From Ochromonas danica (taxonomy: Eukaryota; Sar; Chrysophyceae; Chromulinales; Chromulinaceae), in NCBI GenBank assembly GCA_015146655.1, contig VKHL01000053.1, forward strand, positions 1 to 23,437: a stretch of DNA of 23,437 nt, written 5' to 3'. Shown here piece after piece: positions 6,555 through 16,800 of the stretch; position 1 is the first letter of the stretch; every line of letters begins with the position of its first letter. Under the pieces are notes generated by a model, which worked only from the letters and a program-made list of their open reading frames with translations, was not told the DNA's origin and did not search any database. The position numbers and the translations under genes are program-made.

Positions 6555-9500
6555 ATGTCACTGCAGAATTTATACTCGAGCTTAGGGAAGCAAGGTGCAG
6601 AGGAGGAAGACAAGAGAAAGACTAAGAAAGTGACAGTGAGAAGAGTTCTGGGAGAAAGAGATATACCTCACAAGGTTGAAGAAGCGAGACAATTTGAGGC
6701 AGAGAGAATGCTTGTACAGGTACAGGAGTCAAGCAAGGCAGAGATTGCTGACTTGAACGAAAGAGAGGCTCCCAACGACTGCCAAATAGCTGCTCTACTT
6801 CAGAAGTGCTCTACTAATTGGAAGCGAATGATCAAGTCAGGAGATGTGACAGTATTGAAAACACTGGAGACTTACAATGCAATTGATAGAATCCCTGTAT
6901 CACTAGTCAATAAGCACTTCACAATGACTATAGATAATATAGCCTTGCAGGTAAAGTACTGATTATAACCTGCTGGTTGTTGATACGATATGGAGTGTAG
7001 AGGGTGGTGTCATGAGGGAGAACAGTGTACTCTAGCTAACTAAGCTTGCTAGCTAGGAGGATGCTTGTTATTGATGACGTAGACGGGAGGGATGTCTGTG
7101 GATAGCTCAACTATGTTGCTGTGCATTCTAATAGAAATTGTATGGTGTGGTGAATGTCTAATAATGGTCTGTAGGGTGTGACAGCGCTTCATATAGCAGC
7201 TGCAGAGGGTAATATAGAGATGATAAGGTTGTTGTTACTTCATCCATCAATAGATGCCAATGCTGGGGACCATGAGGTGAGCATTTAAACAGTTCAACAG
7301 CTAGTAATGATAATCTCTGTCTGAGTAGTCTGCTTATAATTGAGTATAAACCTAGTCGTCGCATAAAGTTGTATAATAGAAAGGGAGTTGAAGTGTTCTC
7401 AGTGTATATACAGCGTAGGTTAAATGCTTGTTAGAAGGAGTTGGTACAGGAGGAATAAATTAGGTCACATGGATTTGGCTTACGGTGCTATCACCAGTGT
7501 TGTGTACTTTAACCTGTATGGTAGTTGTCTAGTGTAGTTTTGTCTAGCAGAGGGAAGGTGTTATTGAGTATGAGTATTTGTAGACTGTTGCTACTATCGT
7601 TATTTCTATGCAAACCTCCCAGTAATGTTTGCGACTGCGTTTGACTAGTGGGGATATCTTTATTGTAGATATCTAATAGTTAGATACTGTATATACGTTA
7701 GTGTAGGTGTTAGTATGAATTACGTGAAGAGTATAGAGTAGATATAGAGCGATTACAATGTGCTTATTGTTATTGTTAATGTTATGGCATATACGCGATT
7801 GTGTTTGTCTAGTGGATATGGACGCCCTTGCATACTGCATGCAATTGTGATCGTGTTGAAGCTGTCAAACTCTTATTACGTGATAAGCGGGTGGATTTAA
7901 ACAAGGCGGATAAGGTTAGTGTGACTATTTTTTCTACCAGCCTACATGGCAGTAGTTTTGTCTGTTACTATGAGTATATATCTAATAGTTAGTCTATCAT
8001 CATGATGGTGTATATGTTATAGGTTAGTATAGGTGTTAGTATAAAGTAGGTGAAGGTGTTAGTAGTATCAGCATATGTTAGTATGATCAGATGTAGAATG
8101 ATTACAATATCATTATTATTATGATAGCTAATACTAGTATATGTTACTATGTTTGACTAGTAGTATGGAGAGACGCCCTTGAGTATTGCATGCTGCGAAG
8201 GTCGTGTTAAAGCTGTTAAGCTCTTATTACGTGAAGCCCAGTTGGATGTAAACAAGGCGGATAAGGTTAGTGCGACTATTCCTTCTACCACCTTGCATGG
8301 CAGTAGTTTTGTCTGTTACTATGAGTAGATATACAGTATAATAGTTAGTCTGTGATGATGATGTATATGTTATAGGTTAGTGTAGGTGTAGTAGATATAA
8401 AGTAGATGAAGGTATTAGTAGTATTAGCATATGTTATTATGAGCAGATATAGAATGATTACAATGTCCATATAATTATAGCTAATATATATGTGACTGGT
8501 TTGTCTAGGATGGATTGACGCCCTTGCATACGGCATGTAAAAATGGGCCATATGTTGAATTAGTTAAGGTCTTACTACTTGATGAGCGCGTCGATGTGTG
8601 CAAGACTGATAGGGTAAGTGTGGGTTTCCTTTCTTCCACCTGACATGGTATTAGTCTTGTACTGTACTGTATTGTATGTCACAATACTGATATTTAGCAT
8701 GTAATACGTTAGTGTTAGTGTAGGTAGAAAGCAGATGAATATGTTAACGTGCGTCTGTTACAATGAGTCGCTATACAGTATAATAGTCTGTGATTATGGT
8801 TTATAATAGTCTATCATCATGATGGTGTATATGTAATAGGTTAGTGTAGGTGTTAGTTTAAAGTAGGTGAAGGTGTTAGTATTAGCATATGTTAGTATGA
8901 TCAGACATAGAATGATTACAATGCATTATTATTATTATGATAGCTAATATAGGTGACTGCTGTGATTAGGATGACGAGACGCCCTTGCATACTGCTTGCA
9001 AATATGGTCAACATGTTAACTTGGTTAAAGCCTTATTGCTTGATGAGCGTGTCGATGTGAACAAACCTGACTATGTAAGTATGACTATCCTTTCTTATAC
9101 TTTACATGATAGTAGTCTTGTACAGTATAGTATGTCACAATAATGACATGCAGTATATATAGTATATATTACTATGAGTACATATCTAATAGTTAGTCAG
9201 TGATTACCAGGATTATGGGATGTATATGTAATAGGTTAGTGTAGGTGTTAGTATAAAATAGTTGAAGGTGTTGGTATTAGCATATGTTAGTATGATCAGA
9301 CATAGAATGATTACAATGCCATTATTATTATTATTATGATAGCTAATACTAGTATATGTTACCGTGTTTGACTAGTTTGGACGGACGCCCTTGAGTTTTG
9401 CATGCTACAATGGTCATGTTGAATTAGTAAAAGTCTTATTGCTTGATGAGCGCGTCGATGTGAACAAACCTGACAATGTAAGTGCCGTCATCTTGTCTTA

Positions 9501-10275
9501 CACTTTACATGGTAATAGTCTTGTACAGTATATATATATAGTATATATAGTATGTCACAATAATGGCATGTAGCATGTAGTAAGTTAGTGTACATGTAGG
9601 TAGAAAGCAGATGAATATGTTAATGTGCAGCAATGCAATGAATACAATATCGTTATTATCGTGATAGCTAATATATGTTGACGTGTTTGACTAGGCTGGA
9701 AAGACACCCTTGTATTATGCATGTAGCTATAGTGGTCGTATTGAAGTGGTAAACGTTCTATTGCGTGATCGGCGCGTGGATTTGAACAAGGCTGCTGATG
9801 TAAGTGTGACTATGATGTACAGTATAATAATAGCAGTTGTGTGATACAAGTATCGTCACAAGATGTATGAAATGGATTATGTGTTATGGTGGTGTGTATG
9901 AGATGTTAGCAATAGGGTGTAGAGTATGATTAGAGTGAGTGATATGATATTATGTGGTTATTATTGGAGTACATTGATTAGATGGTACTTGTCTACTGCT
10001 ATATGTTCTATGTTAGTAGGTTATAAATTTACAGTAGTAGTAAGATGGTAGTGGCAGTGGTAGTTATCTTGACAGAGTGTGTTGTTGTTATTGACTCTAA
10101 CCTTGTCATACTCTCTGTCTTATGTTGTCTTGTATCTATCTTGTGGTTGTTGTTGGGTTAGAATGGATGGACTGCTTTGGATGCAGGTTATAATGAAAAG
10201 ATTAAAACACTTCTGAAGGCCAAGGGAGCAATAAAGGGGCCAAGGGAGCAACAAAGGGAAGTAGAGGTTGATTGA
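6555..10275 (+). CDS. Nine-exon ankyrin-repeat protein, one repeat per exon
   Basis: Model: exons 6555-6950, 7175-7276, 7813-7914, 8164-8265, 8509-8613, 8970-9074, 9376-9477, 9695-9799 and 10162-10275; 1233 coding bases, 410 residues. All introns are GT-AG and every junction is phase 0. Exon 1 (residues 1-132) is charged and probably coiled-coil (KRKTKKVTVRRVLGE, then VEEARQFEAERM). Exons 2-8 each encode one 34- or 35-residue ankyrin unit of the form xGxTPLHxACxxGhvelVKvLLlDeRVDVNKxD. Exon 9 encodes a shortened last repeat (NGWTALDAGYNEKIKTLLK) and a charged tail ending EVEVD. Introns range from 217 to 536 bases. Most acceptors read (G)TTTGACTAG or TTTGTCTAG, with a GCTAAT string about 25-35 bases upstream that may be the branch point. 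Ankyrin arrays bind protein partners; none can be named. Exon 1's start is the weakest point. Confidence 0.88.
7277..10161 (+). repeat. Tandem exon-plus-intron duplication array within the ankyrin gene
   Basis: Not only the exons but also the introns between them are related. The clearest are introns 7915-8163, 8266-8508, 8614-8969 and 9075-9375. They share, in the same order, a GTTAGTGTAGGTGTTAG-like block, AAGTAGGTGAAGGTGTTAG, AGAATGATTACAATG, an ATT-rich run, GATAGCTAATA and TTTGACTAG. Introns at 7277-7812 and 9478-9694 keep parts of this. The units are therefore genomic duplications of about 250-400 bases, not merely exons under shared selection. Confidence 0.75.
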
Positions 10276-11005
10276 CTGACTACTGCAAGCATTGATAAGA
10301 CATAATGAAGGAAGAAGAAGAAGAAGCTAGGATAGTCAAGGAGATAATAGTAATGATATTGATGATGCTGATGATATTGATGATGATGGTGGTGGTACAA
10401 TAAAAATCACAAAAAAACGGATCAAATTAAAATTTGCTGCTGGATTGGAATCGCTGAGTTCTGAGTTATTGGTTGTTAGTTGTCGAGAGGTCACAAGCGG
10501 TCGGTAACAAATGTGTATTCGGTAATATAGCATTTGTAATAGTTGGTCATTTGTATGTTTTATCTGGACAGGATCCTTAGCAGGTGAACAACTTCTGGCT
10601 GTCAAGCTAACAGAAAATGGTCCTTGTTGACACTCTTGCAACGGCATGATTGCTTTCTTCCCTTCCACATAATAGACTGCCCCACGAGTACATGATCTGT
10701 GCGAGAGATAGTCTCTGACGATGGAGTTTTAGTGGGAAGACAGAGGGGAAGTGTGATGAAGTAGTGTGACTTGACTTCCTGTTAGCTTTGTGGTGACATG
10801 GTCAGATGGATTTGTTGATGGAAACCAAAAGCGATAGAAGAATACCGCATCGTTGATACTTAGACATCATCACCCTCTTGAACTACTGCATCTTTCTCAG
10901 TCTATTCTACTGTATTAACACCATCAGCCGCAGCATAGCGCATGCAACTATTTCATTGGCAATGAGTGCCAAGAAGGCAGGCAGGCAGGGCTAATCCGAG
11001 CAGGA
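10276..11005. other. Intergenic region between convergent ankyrin and HGSNAT-like genes
   Basis: This is the 3' flank of both neighbours. It contains GAAGAAG and GATGAT microsatellites (about 10305-10395) and a (GGCA)n run near 10973-10988. Minus-strand frames between about 10400 and 10870 look weakly coding (e.g. FWFPSTNPSDHVTTKLTGSQ and, in another frame, EGKKAIMPLQECQQGPFSVS) but are broken by stops. One segment (10744-10805) is similar in sequence to 2104-2163. It may hold a decayed gene fragment; no intact gene is supported. Confidence 0.4.
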
Positions 11006-13339
11006 CTAAACCTTGACAAAGAACTTGATCTTGTAGAAATAGTAAGCAATGACCACCCATGAGAAGACTCCCACAACATTACTTGTAAGTAGTAAGGCAT
11101 GGGAAGGGCGGAAGAGAATGAAAGAAAATGGGAAATAATCTGCAAGTAACTGATGGGACATATAGAGGAGAATACTGTTCATTCCTAAAGCAGAACAACA
11201 TCCAACAACATGTCGTGTATAGTCAGACCAGAGTAGAGTGAGAGATGATGATCTTACCTAGATAATAAAAGGGTGCACCTGACCAAACTTTCCAAACATC
11301 AATGAGTAGATAGCAGATGATTAGTCCCAGACTACCAAACCCTCCACAGACACAAATAAAGGACAAAGACCATAGATTCTTATTCACAGGTATCACTCCT
11401 TCTTCTCGTGAAAAGCCACAAAGGATACCACACAATAAGAGCAAGACCATCGCCTCATAGAACATCAACTGTACAATCTTCTTTACATTATCACGATAGT
11501 GTAAGAAGAGTCTTCCAGTCATTAATCCAAGATACGTCAAGACAGTCGCAGTGAACATGCCCATAAACCCTTCAGGATCATAAGCAATACAACCATATAG
11601 AAATCGACAAGTTTCTCCATGGAATATCATCATATGGGTAAAGAGCATGAGATCGATATAACGATGAATGCCTCCTGTACAATCATGATAATCACCATGA
11701 TCACCTCTTCCACCTGGACCATTATATCCACGAGGACAACCTGGTGCTTGACCTAAAAGTACAACAAGCAGATATACCAGCAGTATGCTGCCTTGGATTA
11801 TCAATTCATAGCGATAGGAGGTTAAGATGGAAGTATCTTCAAATTCTAGCCATTTCCACCATTTTCTTCTTGTATCATTATCATAGGCATGATAGTCTTT
11901 AATAGCATCGTGCTTGACAGTCTCCATTCCTTCACCTCCCAGTCTTCCTTCTTGTGCTTCTTCAATAAGCATGGAAGTGGTAATCTCTTGATGAAGACTC
12001 TGATAACGACGACATCGTGCTTCCTCTTTCATTCTCAACAGCTTTTGAGTATAAGGCAAAGTCAATAAGATAGTAGCTGCTACCCATAAATAACTTGCTG
12101 CAAAGTATTGTAAGACTCCCGGGATACGCCACGTAGTATAGTCATATCCATTGGCAAGGAACATGCCCAAGAGGAAAAGCTTGATTGAACGAATAATGAC
12201 TCGTTTCCATACTTTCAGATATTGTGGAGATGTGTAGATCTCCATAGGAGAAGCATTCAACAGATCAGAAGGAAGCAATCGAGCAAAGCTTAATGCCATG
12301 GAGACACCCATAATCCACATAAACCATGGGAAAAGTAGATCTAGTAGTATTAGTATTAGTAGTAGACATGATCGATTGGTTTGATAAGAGGAGAGAGACG
12401 ATGACGATGAGGGAAAGGGAGAGATGACTCACCTGCCATAGTCAATCCATTCCATGCAGCATGGTCAAAGAACCAATATCCTCCGCCACCATAGTTGACA
12501 AAGATCATTAACAATAAGGAAATACCTCGGAAACTATCCAATGATCGCAATCGTTGGGGTTTCTTGGACTGTGAAGATGGAGTAGCAGCAGTAGCAGGAG
12601 TTGTTGATGTGGTATTATCTTCCTCCACCTTGTTCGTGTTCAAGACAGTCTGTGTGGTAGTAGTTGCATTGTTATTTGCAGTGAGGGTATAGAACGAAGT
12701 GGAGTGTTCATAAAGGGCGGGCAGACCAAAGGCTAAGACTGCTATAGCTGCGAGAACTCCCAGAAGGATATAGAGAGGCTCCATGGCGTCTTCTCCTTCT
12801 TTGGTCTCATCAATGGACATGACAAAAGGAGAAGTCGCATCCAAGGAAGTCTCTAAGGCTGAGGCTGAGGCTGAGGTGGTAATCGACAGCGTGTACTCAC
12901 CATGATCGAGAAAGGTATATCTGAGTTGATACAACTCCTCTTCTTCTACTCCATCTATCTCACTAATAAGATAGAGATTCCAAGCAAAAGGTGTCCACAT
13001 ACTAAAGCATTGCTGTGAGGCGGAATTGGTGGTTGGCAAGGTAGCTAACCAGGACTTGGCACAATGATAACAGTCTGTATTCACAGTGTAAACAGACAGA
13101 TTCCTCCCAGTCTCACTTGACCTTCTATTATCAGTAAGAGTAGAGAGTAGTGGGAGATTAAGAATGAGTTTAGCACGATCAATCTCATTGATCTCGTCAT
13201 CACAAGAAAAGACTTCAATTGCTGTCTTATAACCATACACTTGACTATGTGAGTCAAATGATAATATTGATAATATGACTAGAAAGATATTGAAAATCCA
13301 TGGAAGGCTTGCTAGCCCTCTCCTCAACTTCCACATCAT
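11006..13339 (-). CDS. HGSNAT-like heparan-alpha-glucosaminide N-acetyltransferase
   Basis: Three exons on the minus strand, 13339-12433, 12340-11258 and 11184-11006; 722 residues. The introns (92 and 73 bases) are GT-AG. Splicing rebuilds family motifs across both joints: WNGLTMA+DLLFPWFMWIMG and APFYYLG+MNSILLYMSHQ. Residues about 10-35 form a signal peptide or anchor; about 36-200 are a luminal-type domain with several Cys; a membrane segment follows (LYILLGVLAAIAVLAFGLP). The hallmark SLDSFRG...NYGGGGYWFF-DHAAWNGL is at 266-299. His293 aligns with the histidine acetylated in human HGSNAT. Further signatures are RIPGVLQ, CPRGYNGPGG, DCTGG, AYDPEG and GVIPVNKNLWSLS. The family moves acetyl from cytosolic acetyl-CoA across a lysosomal membrane to glucosamine termini; the substrate in a protist is unknown. 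The ATG is taken at 13339; 13336 is an alternative. Confidence 0.93.
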
Positions 13340-13884
13340 CAATTCAACAACAACACGAACATGACCATCATCACCGCGGATTGATCACTGAGCAATTCCA
13401 TGGATTCCATGGAATACCAACTCCACCCTCTCTGTGCTCCAGCTCTACAGTACTTTACAAGTACTTATCCACGCAGTCATATATAAAAGCTACATCCTTG
13501 GTGACCTAAATCATCATAAAACGCAACACAACACAACAGTGTTCAAGCACAAAATCGGAAATAGTTGGTTAAGTTAAGCCCACAAGATAGCAGGCTTCCA
13601 ATTGATACTATTCCATATCCCATATCTACATCACAACCATGTGACAAAGGGTCGTCTCCCACTAATGTACTCTCAGTAGTGGAAGAAGCTAATGTTGTCT
13701 CTGAAGACAGAAAGAAAACATGATTGCAAGCCAATGTAGCAAACATAACACTAATAGGAAAGAAAATAGCATAACTACTGCAACTAGAACAACATAAAAA
13801 CAATAGTTATCAAACTCAGTGGTCAGAAGATAGTTCTGCTATCGCACGTCCACTGTCCGAATCTCATCTACAAATACTTACCAT
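13340..13884. promoter_or_regulatory. Spacer: HGSNAT-like promoter and 3' flank of the giant gene
   Basis: At 13395-13415 two overlapping copies of ATTCCATGG form a near-palindrome 56-76 bases upstream of the HGSNAT-like start codon. A TATATA-type string (13480-13488) lies further upstream. The upper half is the 3' UTR of the giant gene, with a possible UTR intron at 13784-13881. A minus-strand frame of 86 codons at 13543-13803 has no recognisable domain and is not called as a gene. Confidence 0.4.
13784..13881 (-). other. Candidate 3' UTR intron of the giant gene
   Basis: Three bases after the stop codon (TAG, 13887-13885) the minus strand reads GTAAGTA, a good donor. A pyrimidine-rich TTTTTATGTTGTTCTAG ends at 13784, a good acceptor, giving a 98-base intron close in size to those of the HGSNAT-like gene. 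The paralogue has the same GTAAGT three bases after its stop (21877-21872). Because the intron would lie so near the stop codon, nonsense-mediated decay would not be expected. Confidence 0.45.
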
Positions 13885-16800
13885 CTATTGAAACACTGAA
13901 GTGTTGACATCACGGTCATTATCACAGCTACTAGAATTTGAATGAGAAAGAAAAGATGAGAGCAATTTATCATTCTCAACACTATCACCATCACTATCAC
14001 TTGAAAATATATCATTACTGCTGCTCATGCTTGAGGAAGGACTATTATTTAGAGTACTATAGCCTATAGCAATAGCATTGCCTTCCTCCTCTTCCGCGTC
14101 AGCATCACTGTCATCACAACTGATAGACTTCTCATCCTCCAAACGCAACAAAGCCAGCAGACTGTCATCATCACTAGATTTCTCATTTTCCCAACCCCTT
14201 CTCACCATGAATCCCGTGAAGACAGCCTCACCATCATCATTATCTGGCACACAATTGTTAAACATCTCCCCTTCCATTTGCTTATCTTTCGTTACCTTAA
14301 CATCTTCATCATTAGCCAACGATACCAATGACTCACGAGACAACTGCCAATACAATGACAGCCAGCCATTCTGAGCTGACATTGACTTCCACACTGAACT
14401 AAAAGCCACCAAAATGATCGACAAGACAAAAAATGCCTCATAGACGGACAACAACTGCACCCCTCTCAAGCTCCCTCCTCCGCCCTTCTCCTTCACCTGC
14501 TGCAGCTCGGACCAAGCTAACGTCACTCCTGCCAGAACAAGGGGAGCTGAGAAACGCACAAACAACCTATGCTGAACCAAGGAAAGCCTCGATATCAGCC
14601 AGAACACCCACTTCCACCCACCGCCACCCTCCTTCTTCCTTCCTCTTCCCCTTCCCTCACTTCCTTCTCCTAAACCAGCAGAGACACCTTGACCCACCGC
14701 CACACCTCCCTCAATACCACTAGCCACCCCAACCATCCCTACGCCACCACCCACTTCTCCTCTCTGCACGTTTGTCACAGGCACCACAGACATGGTCCTC
14801 TTGCTCCGCCACCTACTGTCCTTGAGCCGCCATGACGATAATGATGAAGACAAAGATAAAGTAGACGCCCACAAACCAACACCGCTGCCACTAACTTTCC
14901 GTCTTCCCACTGGCTCTGGTGATAAAGTGACAACATCTTCTCCTTGCCTAAGCGATACATCATCACCTCGTCGACCTCTCCGCACTGCCATACTGTCCTC
15001 ATCGGATGCGACCTTTACTCGACGCTTCTCTTTCAACAGACTATACTTCACGTCTGTCATCTCTCCAGCGCCTCGTCCTGCCGCACACAACTTCACCATC
15101 ATCGCCTCTGGAATGTCGCCACACACCTCAGCACAGGCTACCCTCTCCATCGCCCTTGAAAACAACACCAACATCACCTGCGACTGCATCTTCATGCTTC
15201 TTGTCCTTCTACTTCTTGAAACTCGTCGCTCATTCCTCACATGCACCAACAACACCTCCGCCATCTTCAACAAACCCATACAGCCGCGCAATAGCACCTC
15301 GCCATACACTAACCCTGGTAATCCAAAGTCCACCCACAAGATCTCCACCGTGGACACAAACACTACATCCATCGCCCATTGAATGGCACAAGCCTGCAAG
15401 AAACTACTTTGCCATACCTTCCCTCGATCCAGACCTTTCAAGCCGATGTACAGCAAAGCACCCATATTCGACAATGCTATCAACATCCCAAACACACATT
15501 GCATCCACAAAGATACCCTGGGAGCTGGCATTCGGTAGTTCTTCATCGTCGTCTGCCAAACCAGCTTCCCCGCCACCTCAGCATTGTGACTATTGGCTGA
15601 CGATGAATTAGCATGAAGGAGAGGCCCATGAAGAACCAAGTCAAACAGACAAAGATGCAATAACGTGTTCGCCCTTGCATCGCTGTCTTCAGCATGACAA
15701 AGCAGCTTCTCATGAGCTTGTTGCATCGCAGTATCTGATACTTCAATGCTTCCATCGCTCAACTCTTTCGCAACATCAGCCTTCGTTACTTCTCCACACT
15801 CTTCATCTCCGTATAGCACTGAACCCTCTTGCTTAGCTTGATACTGCTGCAGCTCTCCTTCCTCATTCTCTTCCCTCACCTCTAACACGCCCCTTCCGGA
15901 CTTCGACATCTCCTGCAAAAACAGCCCTCGACAACGCCTCAGCTTCTCCGATACATCCACACGAGCCACACGACCTAACAAATCCACTCGAAGCAGCTCA
16001 CCCAACAAATACAATCCCAATGTACTCCATGATGCTTCTTCTTCTTCCCCCTCTTCTCTTCCTTGAGCTTCGCCTTCGCCATCCTCTACTCTCTTCTCGG
16101 AGACCTCATCCGACACCTTCCCTCTCCTCCTCGCCCTGACCTTCGCGGTGGGAGCCATTATCATCGAGAACAAGGCTGCCATTATATTCATCACTACCGT
16201 CGAAATGAAGGATACCACCACCGCCACCAACATCGTTGCCAACAACGAGGCTCCTTCATCTGCATACTGACACTGCTCATGAAGCTCATCGTCCGTCAAG
16301 GTCGAAGACAAAGTCGTTGAGGACAACACAGTGCTCTTCTTCGATTCCACCAACAACCCTGCCACCAATGCCTGTGCAGGAACCCACTTGCAATAGCTTT
16401 GACTCGAATCCAAGGGAGACTTCTTCGCCAAACAACTCACTCTTGTCACATGCTGCCCACATGAGCCATCATCATCTGGATACTGGAGATCATACAGCCA
16501 CGCCAACAAGAAACAAGAGATGGTGAAGGAAGTCCACAACCTCAATACATCCGATACCATCTTCCACCCTCTTCCTCCAAGTCCCACCTTCCAAGCAAAC
16601 CACCTTCTCTCTTCTTGGTTCTGCTTCACTTCGCCTTGGGCCACTTTGTCTCTCAAACCCTTCTCTTTCTCCTGATCCTCACTTACACTCCCCTTTTCCT
16701 TCTCTTCTTCTTCCTCCTCCTCCCTGAAGCCCAGCACGCCAAACAGCAAATCCAAATACTCATGACGACTACACAGCTCTCCCATCATGCGATGCAACCA

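Noticed and set aside
6223-6625. Upstream plus-strand frames running through the TCATC microsatellite
   Set aside because: They encode only Ser/His/Leu/Ile low complexity. The ankyrin protein is better started at the ATG at 6555, after which the composition becomes normal.
8345-8551. Minus-strand 68-codon Ile/Tyr/Thr-rich frame
   Set aside because: It is antisense to an AT-rich ankyrin intron and exon; its composition reflects the intron sequence.
13543-13803. Minus-strand 86-codon frame with a hydrophobic start
   Set aside because: It lies in the 3' flank of the giant gene, has no recognisable domain, and its start would sit at the acceptor of a probable UTR intron. The corresponding flank of the paralogue does not conserve it.
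14792-15611. Plus-strand frames of about 200 codons, one also present at 22809-23399
   Set aside because: They are antisense to the giant gene and its paralogue. Their conservation is explained by the near-identity of the two sense copies, and the peptides are Ser/Thr/Pro-rich without domains.
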